Shown here: piece by piece, positions 33,485 through 44,104 of the stretch
Layout of the letters: every line of letters begins with the position of its first letter
How positions within the stretch are numbered: position 1 is the first letter of the stretch
From: Liolophura sinensis
Taxonomy: Eukaryota; Mollusca; Polyplacophora; Chitonida; Chitonidae
Assembly: GCF_032854445.1 (NCBI RefSeq)
Contig: NC_088300.1
Location: 25,341,608 to 25,405,607 of the forward strand
Direction of reading: 5' to 3'
Length of the DNA: 64,000 bases
The notes under the pieces: model-generated
Database searches by the model: none
What the model was told of the DNA's origin: nothing
The model's input: only the letters and a program-made list of their open reading frames with translations
Position numbers and translations under genes: made by a program

Positions 33485-33672
33485 ACAAAATAAAGCTCTA
33501 GGTTATTTAGAAGCTGAGATATTGACGAAAACCTTTTCCATGGCAGCCATTTCGTAAAATCCAAGATGACGGCCAACTAAGACTTGAGGCAAATGGAAAC
33601 ATTCTTTTTCTGATTGCTTATACCATAAAAATCCAACGAAAGTTAAAACCCAGATATAATGAACCGGACTAA
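33485..33672 (-). repeat. Right terminal inverted repeat
   Basis: The plus strand reads AGGTTATTTAGAAGCTGAGA, ATCCAAGATGACGGCCAACT, GCAAATGGAAACATTCTTTT, TCTGATTGCTTATACC, and GAACCGGACTA near the edge. Its reverse complement aligns with 29209-29395 over the whole length, with small gaps outside the 34-base identical core (33501-33534). Confidence 0.88.
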
Positions 33673-34001
33673 ATACTGAAAGTTCACAGACAATTTTTTG
33701 GCTATATTAAGCGTTTAAAGAGTGGAAAACACACGCGTCTCCATATACATATTTACTAACGTACTGTAGCAATCGCACACAGTTCGGCAGATTTCGTGCG
33801 TTTTGTATGAAACGTTGTGAACCTTGAAAATTTACATGGACTTCAACATAGCTTCGCCATTTTCTCGCCAATCTGAACTGAAGCTATCTTACCTAGTGTT
33901 GCATGTTATCGCCTGTTATCGAGAACGGCGAACCAAGGTCTGAGTAGAAATTGCAAGCTGCACCTGCATGTGTATTGTTGGTTTGCTGTATACAAACTCT
34001 T
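33673..34001. other. Intergenic, no gene seen
   Basis: Right flank of the inverted-repeat element; unassigned. Confidence 0.4.
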
Positions 34002-34125
34002 ACGGCCGATTCGATGGCCTAATGGTTAGAGCGTCCGCCTCAAAGTCGGGAAACCAGGGCTCAAAACTGGGCGGGGTCATACTAAAGACGTTAAAATGGT
34101 ACGCTCAAGAAATTAAGTTGAGTAT
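34002..34125 (+). repeat. SINE family B, head only
   Basis: Best copy of the family B head: GGCCGATTCGATGGCCTAAT, GGTTAGAGCGTCCGCCTCAA (A box), AACCAGGGCTCAAAACTGG (B box) and GGCGGGGTCATACTAAAGAC. The body that follows in other copies is missing. Confidence 0.85.
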
Positions 34126-34616
34126 GCATTTTCTCGCAGGTACGTGCCATAAAAAATTCTAATATGTACCTCAAGGTGATAAATTATAAATAAAGTCCGC
34201 GCAAACATCCGCTGTGGGCGACTCCATTTTGCCTAAGAACTAGTCCTGAAGTCTTCAGTAGAAGGAGGAGAACTGCCGACGGAAAAACGCCGAAGTGCAG
34301 TTTCGTACATTTCCGGTAGAACTCTTCTTCCCATAAGGTAGCGAACTTTATAGTTCGTTTTCCGCTTGAAGATCGGGAAACCGGAATGTTGGACGTAGGT
34401 TCCGAGTTTACACGAACAAGCCGGCAGTTTTAACGACTCTCAATGGCTGAGAGGCAACACATCCCCAGTATAAATTCCAGGGAGTTAAAGATGGATCACG
34501 CGATGGACTCGTGTACGGCGAGGAAAAAATCTCAAAATTATGCAGCAGGTAGCCACAGATAAAAAAAATATGCCCTTTTCAGCCTATAGTGTCATGTTTT
34601 ACAGTTTTCTTGCCCT
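34126..34616. other. Intergenic, no gene seen
   Basis: Unassigned; no ORF above 60 codons with protein-like features. Confidence 0.4.
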
Positions 34617-34712
34617 TTAAGTTGAATTAATAGAATAGGTTTGTTATATTTAACAGAACAATCTGCTGCAATAGCACAATAGATTCTCGCATCACTCAGA
34701 CAACAAATTTTC
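34617..34712 (+). repeat. Dispersed repeat E, copy 2
   Basis: AAGTTGAATTAATAGAATAG, TTATATTTAACAGAACAATC, TGCTGCAATAGCACAATAGA and TCGCATCACTCAGACA match 2192-2290 in the same orientation. Confidence 0.8.
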
Positions 34713-34734
34713 GCTTCAAATTAAGACATTTATT

Positions 34735-34940
34735 TCTTGAGTTGTTGCTGCTTTGCTTGTCCCTCCAACACTGAGAGATTAGAGCTGGCTGGCCTGGTGT
34801 CAGTATAATGTGATTTTTTGGGGTGTCATGGCTGGTGTCTTGGACACGATAATTCAGTGGTGGCAGCACTTTAGCGGCATGGACTCGCCACACACCTACA
34901 AATGGCACCTTGTCGTCATATGACTGATTGTTATTGTTAA
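34735..34940 (+). repeat. SINE family B body
   Basis: CTTGTCCCTCCAACACTGAG, GGCCTGGTGTCAGTATAATG, GGGGTGTCATGGCTGGTGTC, GTGGTGGCAGCACTTTAGCG and GGCATGGACTCGCCACACAC in family order. Confidence 0.9.
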
Positions 34941-35483
34941 GAACCAAGTTAAACTCCCAACATACATACAAACAGTTTCGTGACAAATTATGATACACAA
35001 AGTGGGTACACAAATCACCAGCGCTATGATAAGATTCACCCACAGCCCCTGTTCCATTACCCTTTCCCTTGAGCATTTCGACCACGAGTGAAGCTCAGCT
35101 GATCGAAATGGTCGACGAATTATGGTAGGTGAATTTATCAACTTTATCTGCTCCGTTTCTACTTCTCTGTTAAATTACTTTTGTAGGGTATATATAGGTT
35201 TACTTTAAGCCTTTATATACTTTAAGTATATACTATACTTTAACTTTTTCGTCTTTAATGATAAATTTCGAGACAAAAATCTATAAACGGTTGTACATGT
35301 TAATTAACAGAAAATGCAAAAACAAAATTTCTAATGGCACTAATTACTAGTGTTGTCATGTGTTTATGTGCAAAGAATAAAAATATCACGTTGTGTATCT
35401 ATACGTCACTTGCATGAGTGTACATATGTACGTGTGTGCTCTGAAGAAAGCATAAGTATATAAACACATATTTACGCTTACTT
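34941..35483. other. Intergenic, no gene seen
   Basis: AT-rich. Minus ORFs (34696-35085 and 34896-35141) overlap the SINE and carry no domain. Confidence 0.4.
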
Positions 35484-35600
35484 ATTTTATTTGTTGTACA
35501 TGTATGACGTCATACGCAAGAATTTTTCACTTACAAATACAATGGCGATCGGTTTTATGGGTTGAGGAAACCGGAGTGCAGTGGTTATATTTAAACCAAC
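35484..35600 (-). repeat. Variant SINE A (TTTTATGGGTTG type)
   Basis: ACGTCATACGCAAGAATTTT, TCACTTACAAATACAATGGC and GATCGGTTTTATGGGTTGAG then GAAACCGGAGTGCAGTGG parallel 18018-18142. It lies about 250 bp upstream of the promoter region of the LRR gene. Confidence 0.7.
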
Positions 35601-35849
35601 TTTAATTCTCACCAGCGTCGATCTCTTATTATCACTAAGGTTCACAAGCAGTGAGAAAGCAAACAAATCTAAAAATTCCCTGCTCTAGGTCATATATGAA
35701 CCCCCACCTCATGGGTCCTAGCGATTGGAAACTGTTACCAACTGGCATAGGCCTAAAATTACAATATACTGGGCCTAATGCAAGCTTGTATCATGCAGAG
35801 CCCTACATACCCATCGATACAAACTGCATACTTCGTTTTGCTGCCTGAT

Positions 35850-36116
35850 ATAATTTGAGCACCGAAAATCGGTGTATGCAGGTGATCAGCGATGCCACCA
35901 CCTCGTTGTATAACTTAGTCTTTCGCGCAGAGGAGTCCCCACTGATCTGGATTATTATGCCAGCCGAACTGTGTAACAGCCTTTCTCAGATCAACGCCTC
36001 TTCCAGGCAGCGGCACGTCGTCGTCAGCTCCGAGCGGCCGCGAGATTAGCCGAGCCTTCTGTCGGGCGAGCCGTCGTCCGCTACTGCATCATCAGCAGTA
36101 GTCAGAGAGTTTGAAC
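35850..36116 (+). promoter_or_regulatory. CpG-dense promoter/5' leader of the LRR gene
   Basis: CpG is scarce over most of the window but packed here. Between 36009 and 36082 I count about 15, in GCGGCACGTCGTCGTCAGCT, GAGCGGCCGCGAGATTAGCC and GTCGGGCGAGCCGTCGTCCG. The stretch runs directly into the ATG at 36117. TGATATAATTTGAG at about 35847 could be a TATA-like element, and ACCGAAAATCGGT at 35861-35873 is an inverted repeat. The transcription start cannot be read from sequence alone. Confidence 0.55.
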
Positions 36117-36328
36117 ATGGCGTGGCGGACAGCATGGGCCGCAGTGCTGGTCTGCATGTTCTTCGAACTTTCCCTCTTGGACTGGGTCGTGTGTTCTGAT
36201 CTTGGAATTATTACGAACTGCCCAGAGAACTGTGTGTGTAAAATACAGACATTTGGCATCGAGGTGGGCTGTCAGAGAAAAAATTTGACATCGGTTCCTA
36301 TGGATTTAAGCCCTAACACAACCCAACT
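36117..36328 (+). CDS. First coding exon of a secreted or membrane LRR protein
   Basis: The start is the ATG at 36117 (context AACATGG); the in-frame TTG two codons upstream is not a likely start. Residues 1-27 form a signal peptide with a hydrophobic core (AWAAVLVCMFF) and likely cleavage after VVCS. Residues 35-52 give C-x3-C-x-C-x10-C (CPENCVC then GC), the cysteine pattern of an LRR N-terminal cap. NLTSVP and MDLSPNTTQL follow, the usual lead into a first leucine-rich repeat. NLT (56) and NTT (67) are N-glycosylation sites. The exon stops inside a Leu codon at CAACT|GTGAGTAC, a strong donor, phase 2. Phase-2 joints in this position are usual in genes of the Slit, LGR/glycoprotein-hormone-receptor and LRIG kind. 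With no further exon I cannot tell which; hence no symbol. The protein is exported and probably binds extracellular ligands through its LRRs. Confidence 0.85.
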
Positions 36329-36847
36329 GTGAGTACATGATGTGTGTATATACTGAATGCGTGAATAGCTGTTAGCTTACTATAGTATTGAGGTACAAGT
36401 GAAGGACCCGAGGCCCTGTGTTCGACACTACAGGGCTTTCCACAGAACCATCAATATTGTCAGTTTTCACTGTAAATCGACCCTATTCTATAGACCATTT
36501 GCGTTTCCTTAATCATCGTTTTAAGCTTCTGTATGTTTTCCCATGCACGTGTATTCATTCGCGCGCAGACAAGTTTATATGTTAGTGTTTACACTTTTTT
36601 TATTAGTAGAAAGATGTATAGAAAGCATTTCGCCGTTTATATAAACATGTTGTGATTACATCAAAGGTATCTAGGCCGATAAACCACCGCTTTGCCATGT
36701 ATGCTAAGATATTTATTACGCGCGAAGGTTTTGTTTATTCAGTCTGGCTTCACTGCATCTCGTTTTACGGAACTTGTTTGTAACAGTTACACGCCAATTT
36801 TAGCCGCTCTACCATGTTTAACGAACGATAGAAAGGTGATTCACACA

Positions 36848-36875
36848 CCCCCCCCCCCCCCCCCCCCCCCCCCCC
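36848..36875. repeat. C28 homopolymer
   Basis: Twenty-eight consecutive C on the plus strand, following CACACA. The minus strand is a run of 28 G and could form quadruplex structures. Length is likely polymorphic and prone to sequencing error. Confidence 0.95.
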
Positions 36876-37374
36876 GCCTCTATAGAAAGCAGTTTCATTA
36901 ACTTTCCTGTGTAGAATAGGGTAGGGAATGCTGCCATTTTTTTTTTCTTTTTGAATTCTATTTTTAAATTATGATTGATGAGAAAGTGGGATCATATTTT
37001 ATTATTTAGAACTATTTTTTTTTCTTTTCAAATATTCATATATTAACAACATGTTCTGGGGTAATGCAGGAACTGTTTTTGTGTTTTTTTTTTTTCATCA
37101 TTCTGAACTATTTGATAACAAATCTCACATAACATTTACACATGTAAACAGTGAAAATTGCTAGAATACATTGCATGTACATCAGGATCTGGGCCAGAGT
37201 GAAAATACATCTATCATAATCACATCATAATATCATAAATCACATCTAACATGTTTCTTCAAAACCAAGTACTGAGTCTTGTATTTCAAACAAAATAAAA
37301 GTTGCTTCAGTAATAGCTGGGATCACTGATTGCCCACAAGTGAACCATAGATGGTCTCATTGTATAAATAATCT

Positions 37375-37509
37375 GGGGCCAGTTTCACAAAGTGACATTT
37401 TTTATCGCACATTTGTCACATGATATTTTGTACGTCACTATAAATGCACCATTGTCCAATGTGTGTGATTATTGTTCATGGACAACATCTTTGTGAAACT
37501 GGGCCCTGA
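37375..37509. mobile_element. MITE, about 135 bp
   Basis: GGGGCCAGTTTCACAAAG at the left end and CTTTGTGAAACTGGGCCC at the right end are inverted copies of one another. The inside is AT-rich with GTCACATGATATTTTGTACG. GGGCCAGTTTCACAAAG-type ends are widespread in non-autonomous DNA elements of marine invertebrates. It encodes nothing. Confidence 0.88.
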
Positions 37510-39155
37510 TCTCTTTCATGCAATTTAGTAAAATTTGCCCTGTATTCACCCTCCCACCTTGGTTCAGTTACAAGAACTGAACAACAACAAATTTGTATGA
37601 GAAGAGTATAAGGTGTTGGAGATGGGCTGTAAACAAAACTGATGGACTGAAATGCTGGGTTTCTTCACTGCACATCTCCATATTATACATGACATTTAAG
37701 TAACATTTTACCAGGTGTTCTTGTCTAGTTAGCTTTTCATTCTGTTCACTTGTAATTGTATTTATTAGAATCGTCCATTGTAAACTCAGATAGTTTTCAT
37801 ATATACACTGTAAGAAAGTTTTTCTCATAATTCTCAAGAAAACATACATATTGTTATTCCTCGGCAGGTATACAATTGCCATTATTGTGAAAATTATTTA
37901 AGCTGTGGCGTAAAGTAAGTTAGATTCATTTTCATAAAGCCTATGACATATTTATGTCCGACATAATGCGATAATGATATTATGCGATGCATGTTAGCGA
38001 TACCATAAATGATCTAAAATTTTGTCCTCAAAATTAGAGGCAAATAGTCATGTATTACCTAGTTTTGGTGCTTCAACTTACCTTTTGTCGGAAGAAGCTC
38101 AAAACACTGTTCTAAGATCTATATACCTCTCAGAATGGAGCATGCTTAGTTGCATGGTTGAAACTTAATCACATGGTTGAAATCTTGGGTCATTTACCGT
38201 AATTTACTAAAAATCCTATGTGCAGCATTTTTTTTTTTTAGATTTGTACACGTGGTTAAAGTGATTCTGCGAAGGAAAAGTTTACATTGTTGAAAGGAGA
38301 AACCATACTTGTTTACTTAATTCAGATCATGAAAAGGATATTACAAAATCCATTATATGCACAGTGTGTTAGAGGATCAATATATTAGATTTGTCAATCC
38401 TTTCATTCACGCGATACATATGGATTATTATTTATTATTAGATTTTCCCAGCAATTTTTAAAGTAAATACCACTTTGGTATCATATGTGCATTGACTAAA
38501 CGATGAAAGTAATGCCAGCAAATTGTCTGTATCACAGTGTTATGTTTTAACATTTAAAATTCTATAGTTCATCACATACAGCAGAGAAAGTCGTGTGAGA
38601 TGCTGCTGACCTGCCATTAGCATTGTCTTCTAGGCTGGCTGTTATTAACAGTTAGTTATCCGCAGGTCTTCTGTATGTCAGCTTGACAAATGCATGGTGC
38701 TCACCTTCAGCTAGATTATCTCAGTGGACGAGCTGATAACATCTCGGAACTATAACACTGTGGTGTGGTGATAATTAAAGCTTAGATCCGGATAAAGAAG
38801 ATAACATTGATGATATTTTAAACTCAAATCCCTTTGTCAGATTCATACCTGTACGGGCTTGTGTCTTAGGCTGTCCTTTAGAAAATCTTTGTTTCACACA
38901 ATGTGACCGTGTCAGTGTATAACAAGAAAATTATTGTACATGGAGGTAGGTTGGGATTTGTTTTTAACTTCTTTAAGAAACTTTATGAAGCCAAATTATA
39001 TCAGGAGTGAAAAATGAAAAAACATTTCCTGGAGAAAATCGAGAAAAAAAAACCCCCCATTTGAATAGAATTTAGTGGGTGAGAAGGGTTTAAGCAAAAC
39101 GAACATATTTTTAAAGATGGCTGTAATATGGGCTGTGGTTTACATCTGAAGCTCT

Positions 39156-39355
39156 GCATACACGGAGCTTAAAACCCAACTTGACTGTTGCGTCGGGTCT
39201 TAAGCACTCGTGTATGCAATATAATGGTGCACTGGAATGATTTTGTACTCCAGACATCATGTTTGTCAATGTTATGGGTATCAGCGGCTGGGACTAACTA
39301 CATGTGTGGACAACGACTTGAGTTGATTTGTGTCTTAAGCTCTTTTGTATATGCC
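39156..39355. repeat. Imperfect inverted repeats, MITE-like
   Basis: GCATACACGGAGCTTAAAAC then CCAAC (39156-39180) pairs with GTTGCGTCGGGTCTTAAGCA then CTCGTGTATGC (39187-39217) with a few bulges. A further copy of the right arm lies at 39322-39355 (GTTGATTTGTGTCTTAAGCT then CTTTTGTATATGCC). Probably two overlapping or nested ends of a small element. Confidence 0.6.
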
Positions 39356-39479
39356 AAGCTTTATAGTGACTGAAGATGTTGTCTATAAGCTATCACATAT
39401 CTGCAGATGTACTATACAAGTGAATTTATCTGAATTTTCATCCACCATGCAAAGATATAAATAGAAGTTCTGGTGTGTA

Positions 39480-39760
39480 TACCAGTGCCATAGCCAAGGG
39501 GTTAAGGTGCTTGTCTTTCAGTCACTAAGGTGCTTGTCTTTCAGTCACTAAGGTGCTTGTCCTTCAGTCACTAAGATGCTTGTCTTTCAGTCACTAAGGT
39601 GCTTGTCTTTCAGTCACTAAGGTGCTTGTCTTTCAGTCACTAAGGTGCTTGTCTTTCAGTCACTTAGATGAAAGTTGGTTTATAATCCGTTGGCTTAATT
39701 CTTGACTTTCTGGGACAAAGAATTTGTGGCTTCCCGACTCTTACTATTTGTGGCTGGCAA
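39480..39760 (+). repeat. SINE family C with expanded A-B box spacer
   Basis: A-box region TGCCATAGCCAAGGGGTTAA (39486-39505), then seven 23-bp units, then B-box region GTTGGTTTATAATCC (39672-39686), then TTTCTGGGACAAAGAATTTG as in the family C copies at 21178 and 59695. The tandem array lies exactly between the two Pol III promoter boxes. Confidence 0.8.
39503..39663 (+). repeat. 23-bp tandem repeat, seven copies
   Basis: Unit TAAGGTGCTTGTCTTTCAGT then CAC, exactly 7 x 23 bases, with only a few changes (TGTCCTTC in unit 3, AAGATG in unit 4). Near-identity implies recent expansion. Confidence 0.97.
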
Positions 39761-40264
39761 TAAGCAAAGTCGACGATGCTTGAATCACTGTGCAGTCAAA
39801 CTTTCTGGCCTTTTTTCTACCCATATGGTTTGGCATATCTTCACAGCACACCTGGGAATTAAAACTTATCTTTATATCCTGCCACTGAACTTCAGTTTCC
39901 ATGGGCACTCCACTTTCCTTCCCCGTACATGCCATGAATCTAAGAGCTGTTGTATGTTACGTGAAAAAATTTCAGTTTGGCATTTCACAATCTAATAAAT
40001 ACACAAGCAAATAACTGAAAATGTTAAAACTGAAAACTGAGTTAATTCGCTGTTGTTTCCAGGTACAATTTGTGTTATTTTGCTTAATTTGAGAAGAGGT
40101 TTGACAATTATTCAATGTATTGAAAAGGCTATATGCTGGAGATTTTTGGTAAAAAATTCATTCAGCACAAATCCAGTCTGACTTTGCTATTGTCTTAGAA
40201 TAGTCCAAATATTTACTCTCAGCCATGTCACCATTCAAAATCTGTAAAGGTCCTAAAATTTAAA

Positions 40265-40475
40265 ATGTTACCCTGTTACCCTAATACTTTTCGCTTATGA
40301 AAGAGCAACTTTCACTGCAATTTATACACATTTTTAAAGTTGATTTTGGAGACAAAACTATATTAGTTTGATAAAAAGCATAATTTTATCATTCAATGCA
40401 GAAAAATGCCTCCAGAATATGCCTAAATAAGCACCTTGCAAACATTAATAGAATTACAGTAATACAGACATGACA
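40265..40475 (+). repeat. Dispersed repeat F, copy 1
   Basis: TTACCCTAATACTTTTCGCT, AGAGCAACTTTCACTGCAAT, TTATACACATTTTTAAAGTT, GGAGACAAAACTATATTAGT, then AAGCACCTTGCAAACAT and AGAATTACAGT align with 58095-58315, same strand. Unknown family. Confidence 0.78.
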
Positions 40476-41394
40476 GAAACTTTCATTTCATTAGTGTTTA
40501 TGGATTGTTGGCCAAAAATCTCTGGCATATAGTCTGTTTGATTTCAGCAAGGCAAACGCCACATCCCATATACAGTGTATTAAGTTCATATTTATCATGG
40601 ATATAATCTACCCTGGAGGGTTGGTGCAAATTGATGTTTTTCACATAAACAGACACAATCACTATATATATTTCTCTATCATCTATTTTATTCCTTCAAA
40701 TTAATTGAACTGTGTTTGTGGATGCTCATCTGAGATATGATTAGATTACAGATATATGGCAAAAAATTGTCTATATCACTCTTTTTCTTTTTTTTTTTTT
40801 AAATATTTGCTGTTGCATTTGTGTCAGAGAAGAAAAAAAGCCGGGCGACATGCAGAGACGGAATTGGCCTGTGCTACAGTATTTGTTGACATTAAGCCAC
40901 CTATTGATTGCATTAAGGCGAAAAATTGTGTTGGCGATGAACTGGCGCTGCATCCAGACGCGGTGTGTAACGCGGTCTGTTGTCAGACCACGTTCAGGTG
41001 CTTAGTGCTCAGACTGGGTCTGATTTAGGTGATGTCATCTGAATTATCTGGAGAGCTTGATTACTACATGTAGATAGCAAGACCTTCTCCAAGTGGCTCT
41101 AACATGCACTCCTTCACCCCAACCTGCCCATAGTGCTGCTCGATCATGCTTGTCTATAATCATTAACCTGACCAGTTTATACGAAGTATTTCCTCACATA
41201 TTGTATGTACATGTAGAATCAAATATGGCTGGCTGAGTTTATCATGTTATGTACATTTGATATCTCCCAATTCGAGTGACCTTTCTCCAGGATGCTGGGA
41301 TTTAATTATTCTCTTCAATAGAAAATGAACAAGGTTACTTTAATATGCGTGCATGTTGTCTATAATTCAGTTTGTCTTGCACATTTACAGTTAC

Positions 41395-41690
41395 CAAAGA
41401 CTGGTACTATGTGGTACCATAATTGTTGCTGCCTCGCTTGGCGCTCAGCTCTGAGAGACTATGATAAGGTTGGCCTGGTGTCAGTATAATGTGACTGGGT
41501 GGAGTGTCATGTCTGGTATCTTCAGCATGATACTTCTGTGGCGGCAGCACTGTGGTGGCATGGACTGGCCTTGCCACAAGAACACACAACAACACACATG
41601 TAATGACTCCTCGTTTTCACAAGACTAAAAAACTTTTAGGTACGACGTTAAACCTAAGCATACATACATGTACATAGACATATATACAAA
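41395..41690 (+). repeat. SINE family B, body and tail
   Basis: CTGCCTCGCTTGGCGCTCAG, GGCCTGGTGTCAGTATAATG, TGACTGGGTGGAGTGTCATG, GGCATGGACTGGCCTTGCCA, then ACGTTAAACCTAAGCATACA and TACATG tail. This is the most complete 3' end of family B in the window. Confidence 0.92.
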
Positions 41691-41739
41691 GTGATAATGT
41701 TAAACAGTTTGTATACATTTTAACAATTCTGCAATTCAC

Positions 41740-42530
41740 CCACCCACAGGAGACCTGTTGCCACGCAGAGTCATGACACCAAACATGACTCCCCACCCAC
41801 TGACACCCAGTCTCAGTCTTCTGACACCAAGCATGACTCATTCTGACGCCATAACACGGATGTGATGCTAGTATGCCAAAAATGAACTCCACTCCCAGTC
41901 ATAATGTTCAGATAACAGGCATAATCCCCCATCCAGTCGCAATATTCTGACACCAGACGTGACGTTCTATCCTCTGACACGTAGTCGCATTATCCTGACA
42001 CCAAATATGATGCCCCATTCACCCATAATATATTCTAAGTGACACAATACATGATGCCCCATCTAACCAGTATCCCTGACACCAGACAAGACACACCCAA
42101 TATTTGGATACCAGACATGCCATCCAACCCAGCCAACCCAGCCAACCACAATATCCTGACGCCAGACATGACACTCCATCTAGTCGGTATTCTGACACCA
42201 GTTATGACACTAATCCAGTCACAGTATTCATCCATTCATAAAATTCTGAAAATGACACCTTAGCAGTCAGAATATAATTAAACACCACACATGATGCCCC
42301 ACCAGGTCAGTATTCTGACACCAGTTTTGAACCCCACCCAGTCACAGTATTTAAACACCAGGCATAATGCCCCACCCAATGAGTATTCTAACAACAGTTA
42401 TGACACCCCACCCAGTCATGGTATTCAGAGACCACTCATGATGCCTCACCCATTCAGTATTCTGACACCATGGAAATGAGACACCTCACCCAGTGATGGT
42501 ATTTAGACACCAGACATGACCCACCCAGCC
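41740..42530. repeat. Degenerate minisatellite, unit about 37-42 bp
   Basis: Roughly 18-20 units built on ATTCTGACACCAGACATGAC and CCCCACCCAGTCACAGT. Unit length wanders between about 35 and 42 and identity is modest, so the array is old. It follows directly on the SINE B tail. Short ORFs inside it are by-products. Confidence 0.85.
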
Positions 42531-43204
42531 TATATTTCTAACACCAGAACTTTGACCATTTTGCAAAGCTCCAAGGATGCATGTAAATCTTCCAAGACTG
42601 CCAGTTTCAGTGGGCATAAAGGTATATGTTCAGTGTGTGACCATGCATCTGCAATGATCAAGTCCACAATTTGATACTAGGTGGATGCTTTATTTGACTA
42701 CACGGTAGTGATAAGCAGGGTCAAATAAGTCAAATAAGCCTATAATTTGGGCGAAAATCAAGTATTAGGCAGCTTAATTGCAAAGACATTGATTCAGTGA
42801 AAAGAAATATTGATTCCCTCATTTTCAAATTTAGCTCGTTAGCCATGCAGCAATTTTCATTATGATTGTGGTATAAAAGTATTTTGACACCATGCGGACA
42901 TACCTTTTGCTGCCTCAGGTTTAAGCCAGATTATCATTTAAACCCAGTAATTATTCTCTTGTAAATACATGATTACTAACTACACTACCAGATTGCCTAC
43001 AATTGTCACAATTAAATGAACAGTAGACAACACAACTTGGACCTGAATTACTTCAGGTGAGAAAGATTCTTCATCATTACAAATTTTATGATCACTAGTC
43101 ATAATGTTCTGTCACTCTATTGACTCTATTCTCATCAATGCGGAAACATCAGGCTTTCAGGAACTGCCTTTTGAATTAGGATTAGCCAGAATTTTGCTTA
43201 ATCA

Positions 43205-43275
43205 TGGTCTCTCCACAACATGGCTGAAATATTGCACGTGTGGCATTAAGCCATAATCATTCATTTATAATCATT
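43205..43275 (+). repeat. SINE 3' fragment (ATGGCTGAAATATTGC type)
   Basis: ACATGGCTGAAATATTGCAC, GTGTGGCATTAAGCCATAAT then CATTCATT is a tail I associate with another common mollusc SINE family. No head is present. Confidence 0.65.
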
Positions 43276-44104
43276 ACTATCGAAACTGGGATTGCAAGCA
43301 TTGCATTAAATATGTATCAAAGCAGGAAGCAAAATATAATTGTGTACAGGATTGTTATTTTCACAGAATGACTTTGGCTTTGTGGTATATCTTAATAGGA
43401 GCTGATTATTGAATTGTAACCATAGACTTAATTATTTTTGCCTTTGAGACAGCCATGAATCCGGAACTATTTGTGTGAAGTAACACCAAACTTTCAGAAG
43501 AAGTGGCATATAAGTTGGAAGGGATTTTACTTTTTTTCTGGCTAATTAATGAAAAAGATAAGGATTTTAAGGCAATTGACAGTAAGAGAAGAAAAAAAAA
43601 AGAGGGTCAGTTGGATTATATATCCTGAACGAACCTACACATATCTTTAATGATAGCCTGATCAGCAAACTGTGCCCAAAAATGTAGCAGTGAGTTAAGA
43701 GATTTAGTTATACAGCTGTGTACATGTGCCTTAGGGAAAATGGAACCCATGATTAACGACCTCACAAATGGATTATTAAATTAACCTTTTACCTGATTGC
43801 TCCAGGTTTACAATTATCATTTTGTGTTGACCTGACATCCAGTGGAAAGAAATGCCCTATGATTGCAACTGCAGTGAGGTGCTTATGTTGGATTATTTAT
43901 CACTAAGCAATCTGATTTGACATGCCCTGATTGCTTAAAAGTTTATTTATAAATAGCTATAAAACATGCTTTATGATTCATATATTTATACTGATGTGAA
44001 AGCAAAGATTGCCTGCAATGATATTTACATTGTATGCTGTACCGTTTGATATTTTGGACATACCACTTGGCATTGGTGCTGTTCATGCACAACATCATAT
44101 TTGT

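Larger units (their letters stand above)
29209..33672. mobile_element. Large inverted-repeat element, decayed
   Basis: The two ends are inverted copies of each other (29209-29395 and 33485-33672). Between them lies one long decayed gene on the minus strand (about 29600-33293) that holds a nested smaller element (29992-30713). This is the layout of a DNA transposon of about 4.5 kb, or about 3.7 kb without the insertion. I could not see a convincing target-site duplication at either edge, so the outer boundaries are approximate by some tens of bases. The encoded protein shows no DDE/DDD transposase or other recombinase motif that I recognise, so the class is open. Alternatives: a non-transposon gene captured between two solo inverted repeats, or a known superfamily too decayed to read. 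Confidence 0.75.

Noticed and set aside
8731-35884. Shared TCGGTGTATGCAGGTG at 8743 and 35869
   Set aside because: One shared 16-mer in a 64-kb window is close to what chance gives, and the flanks do not align.
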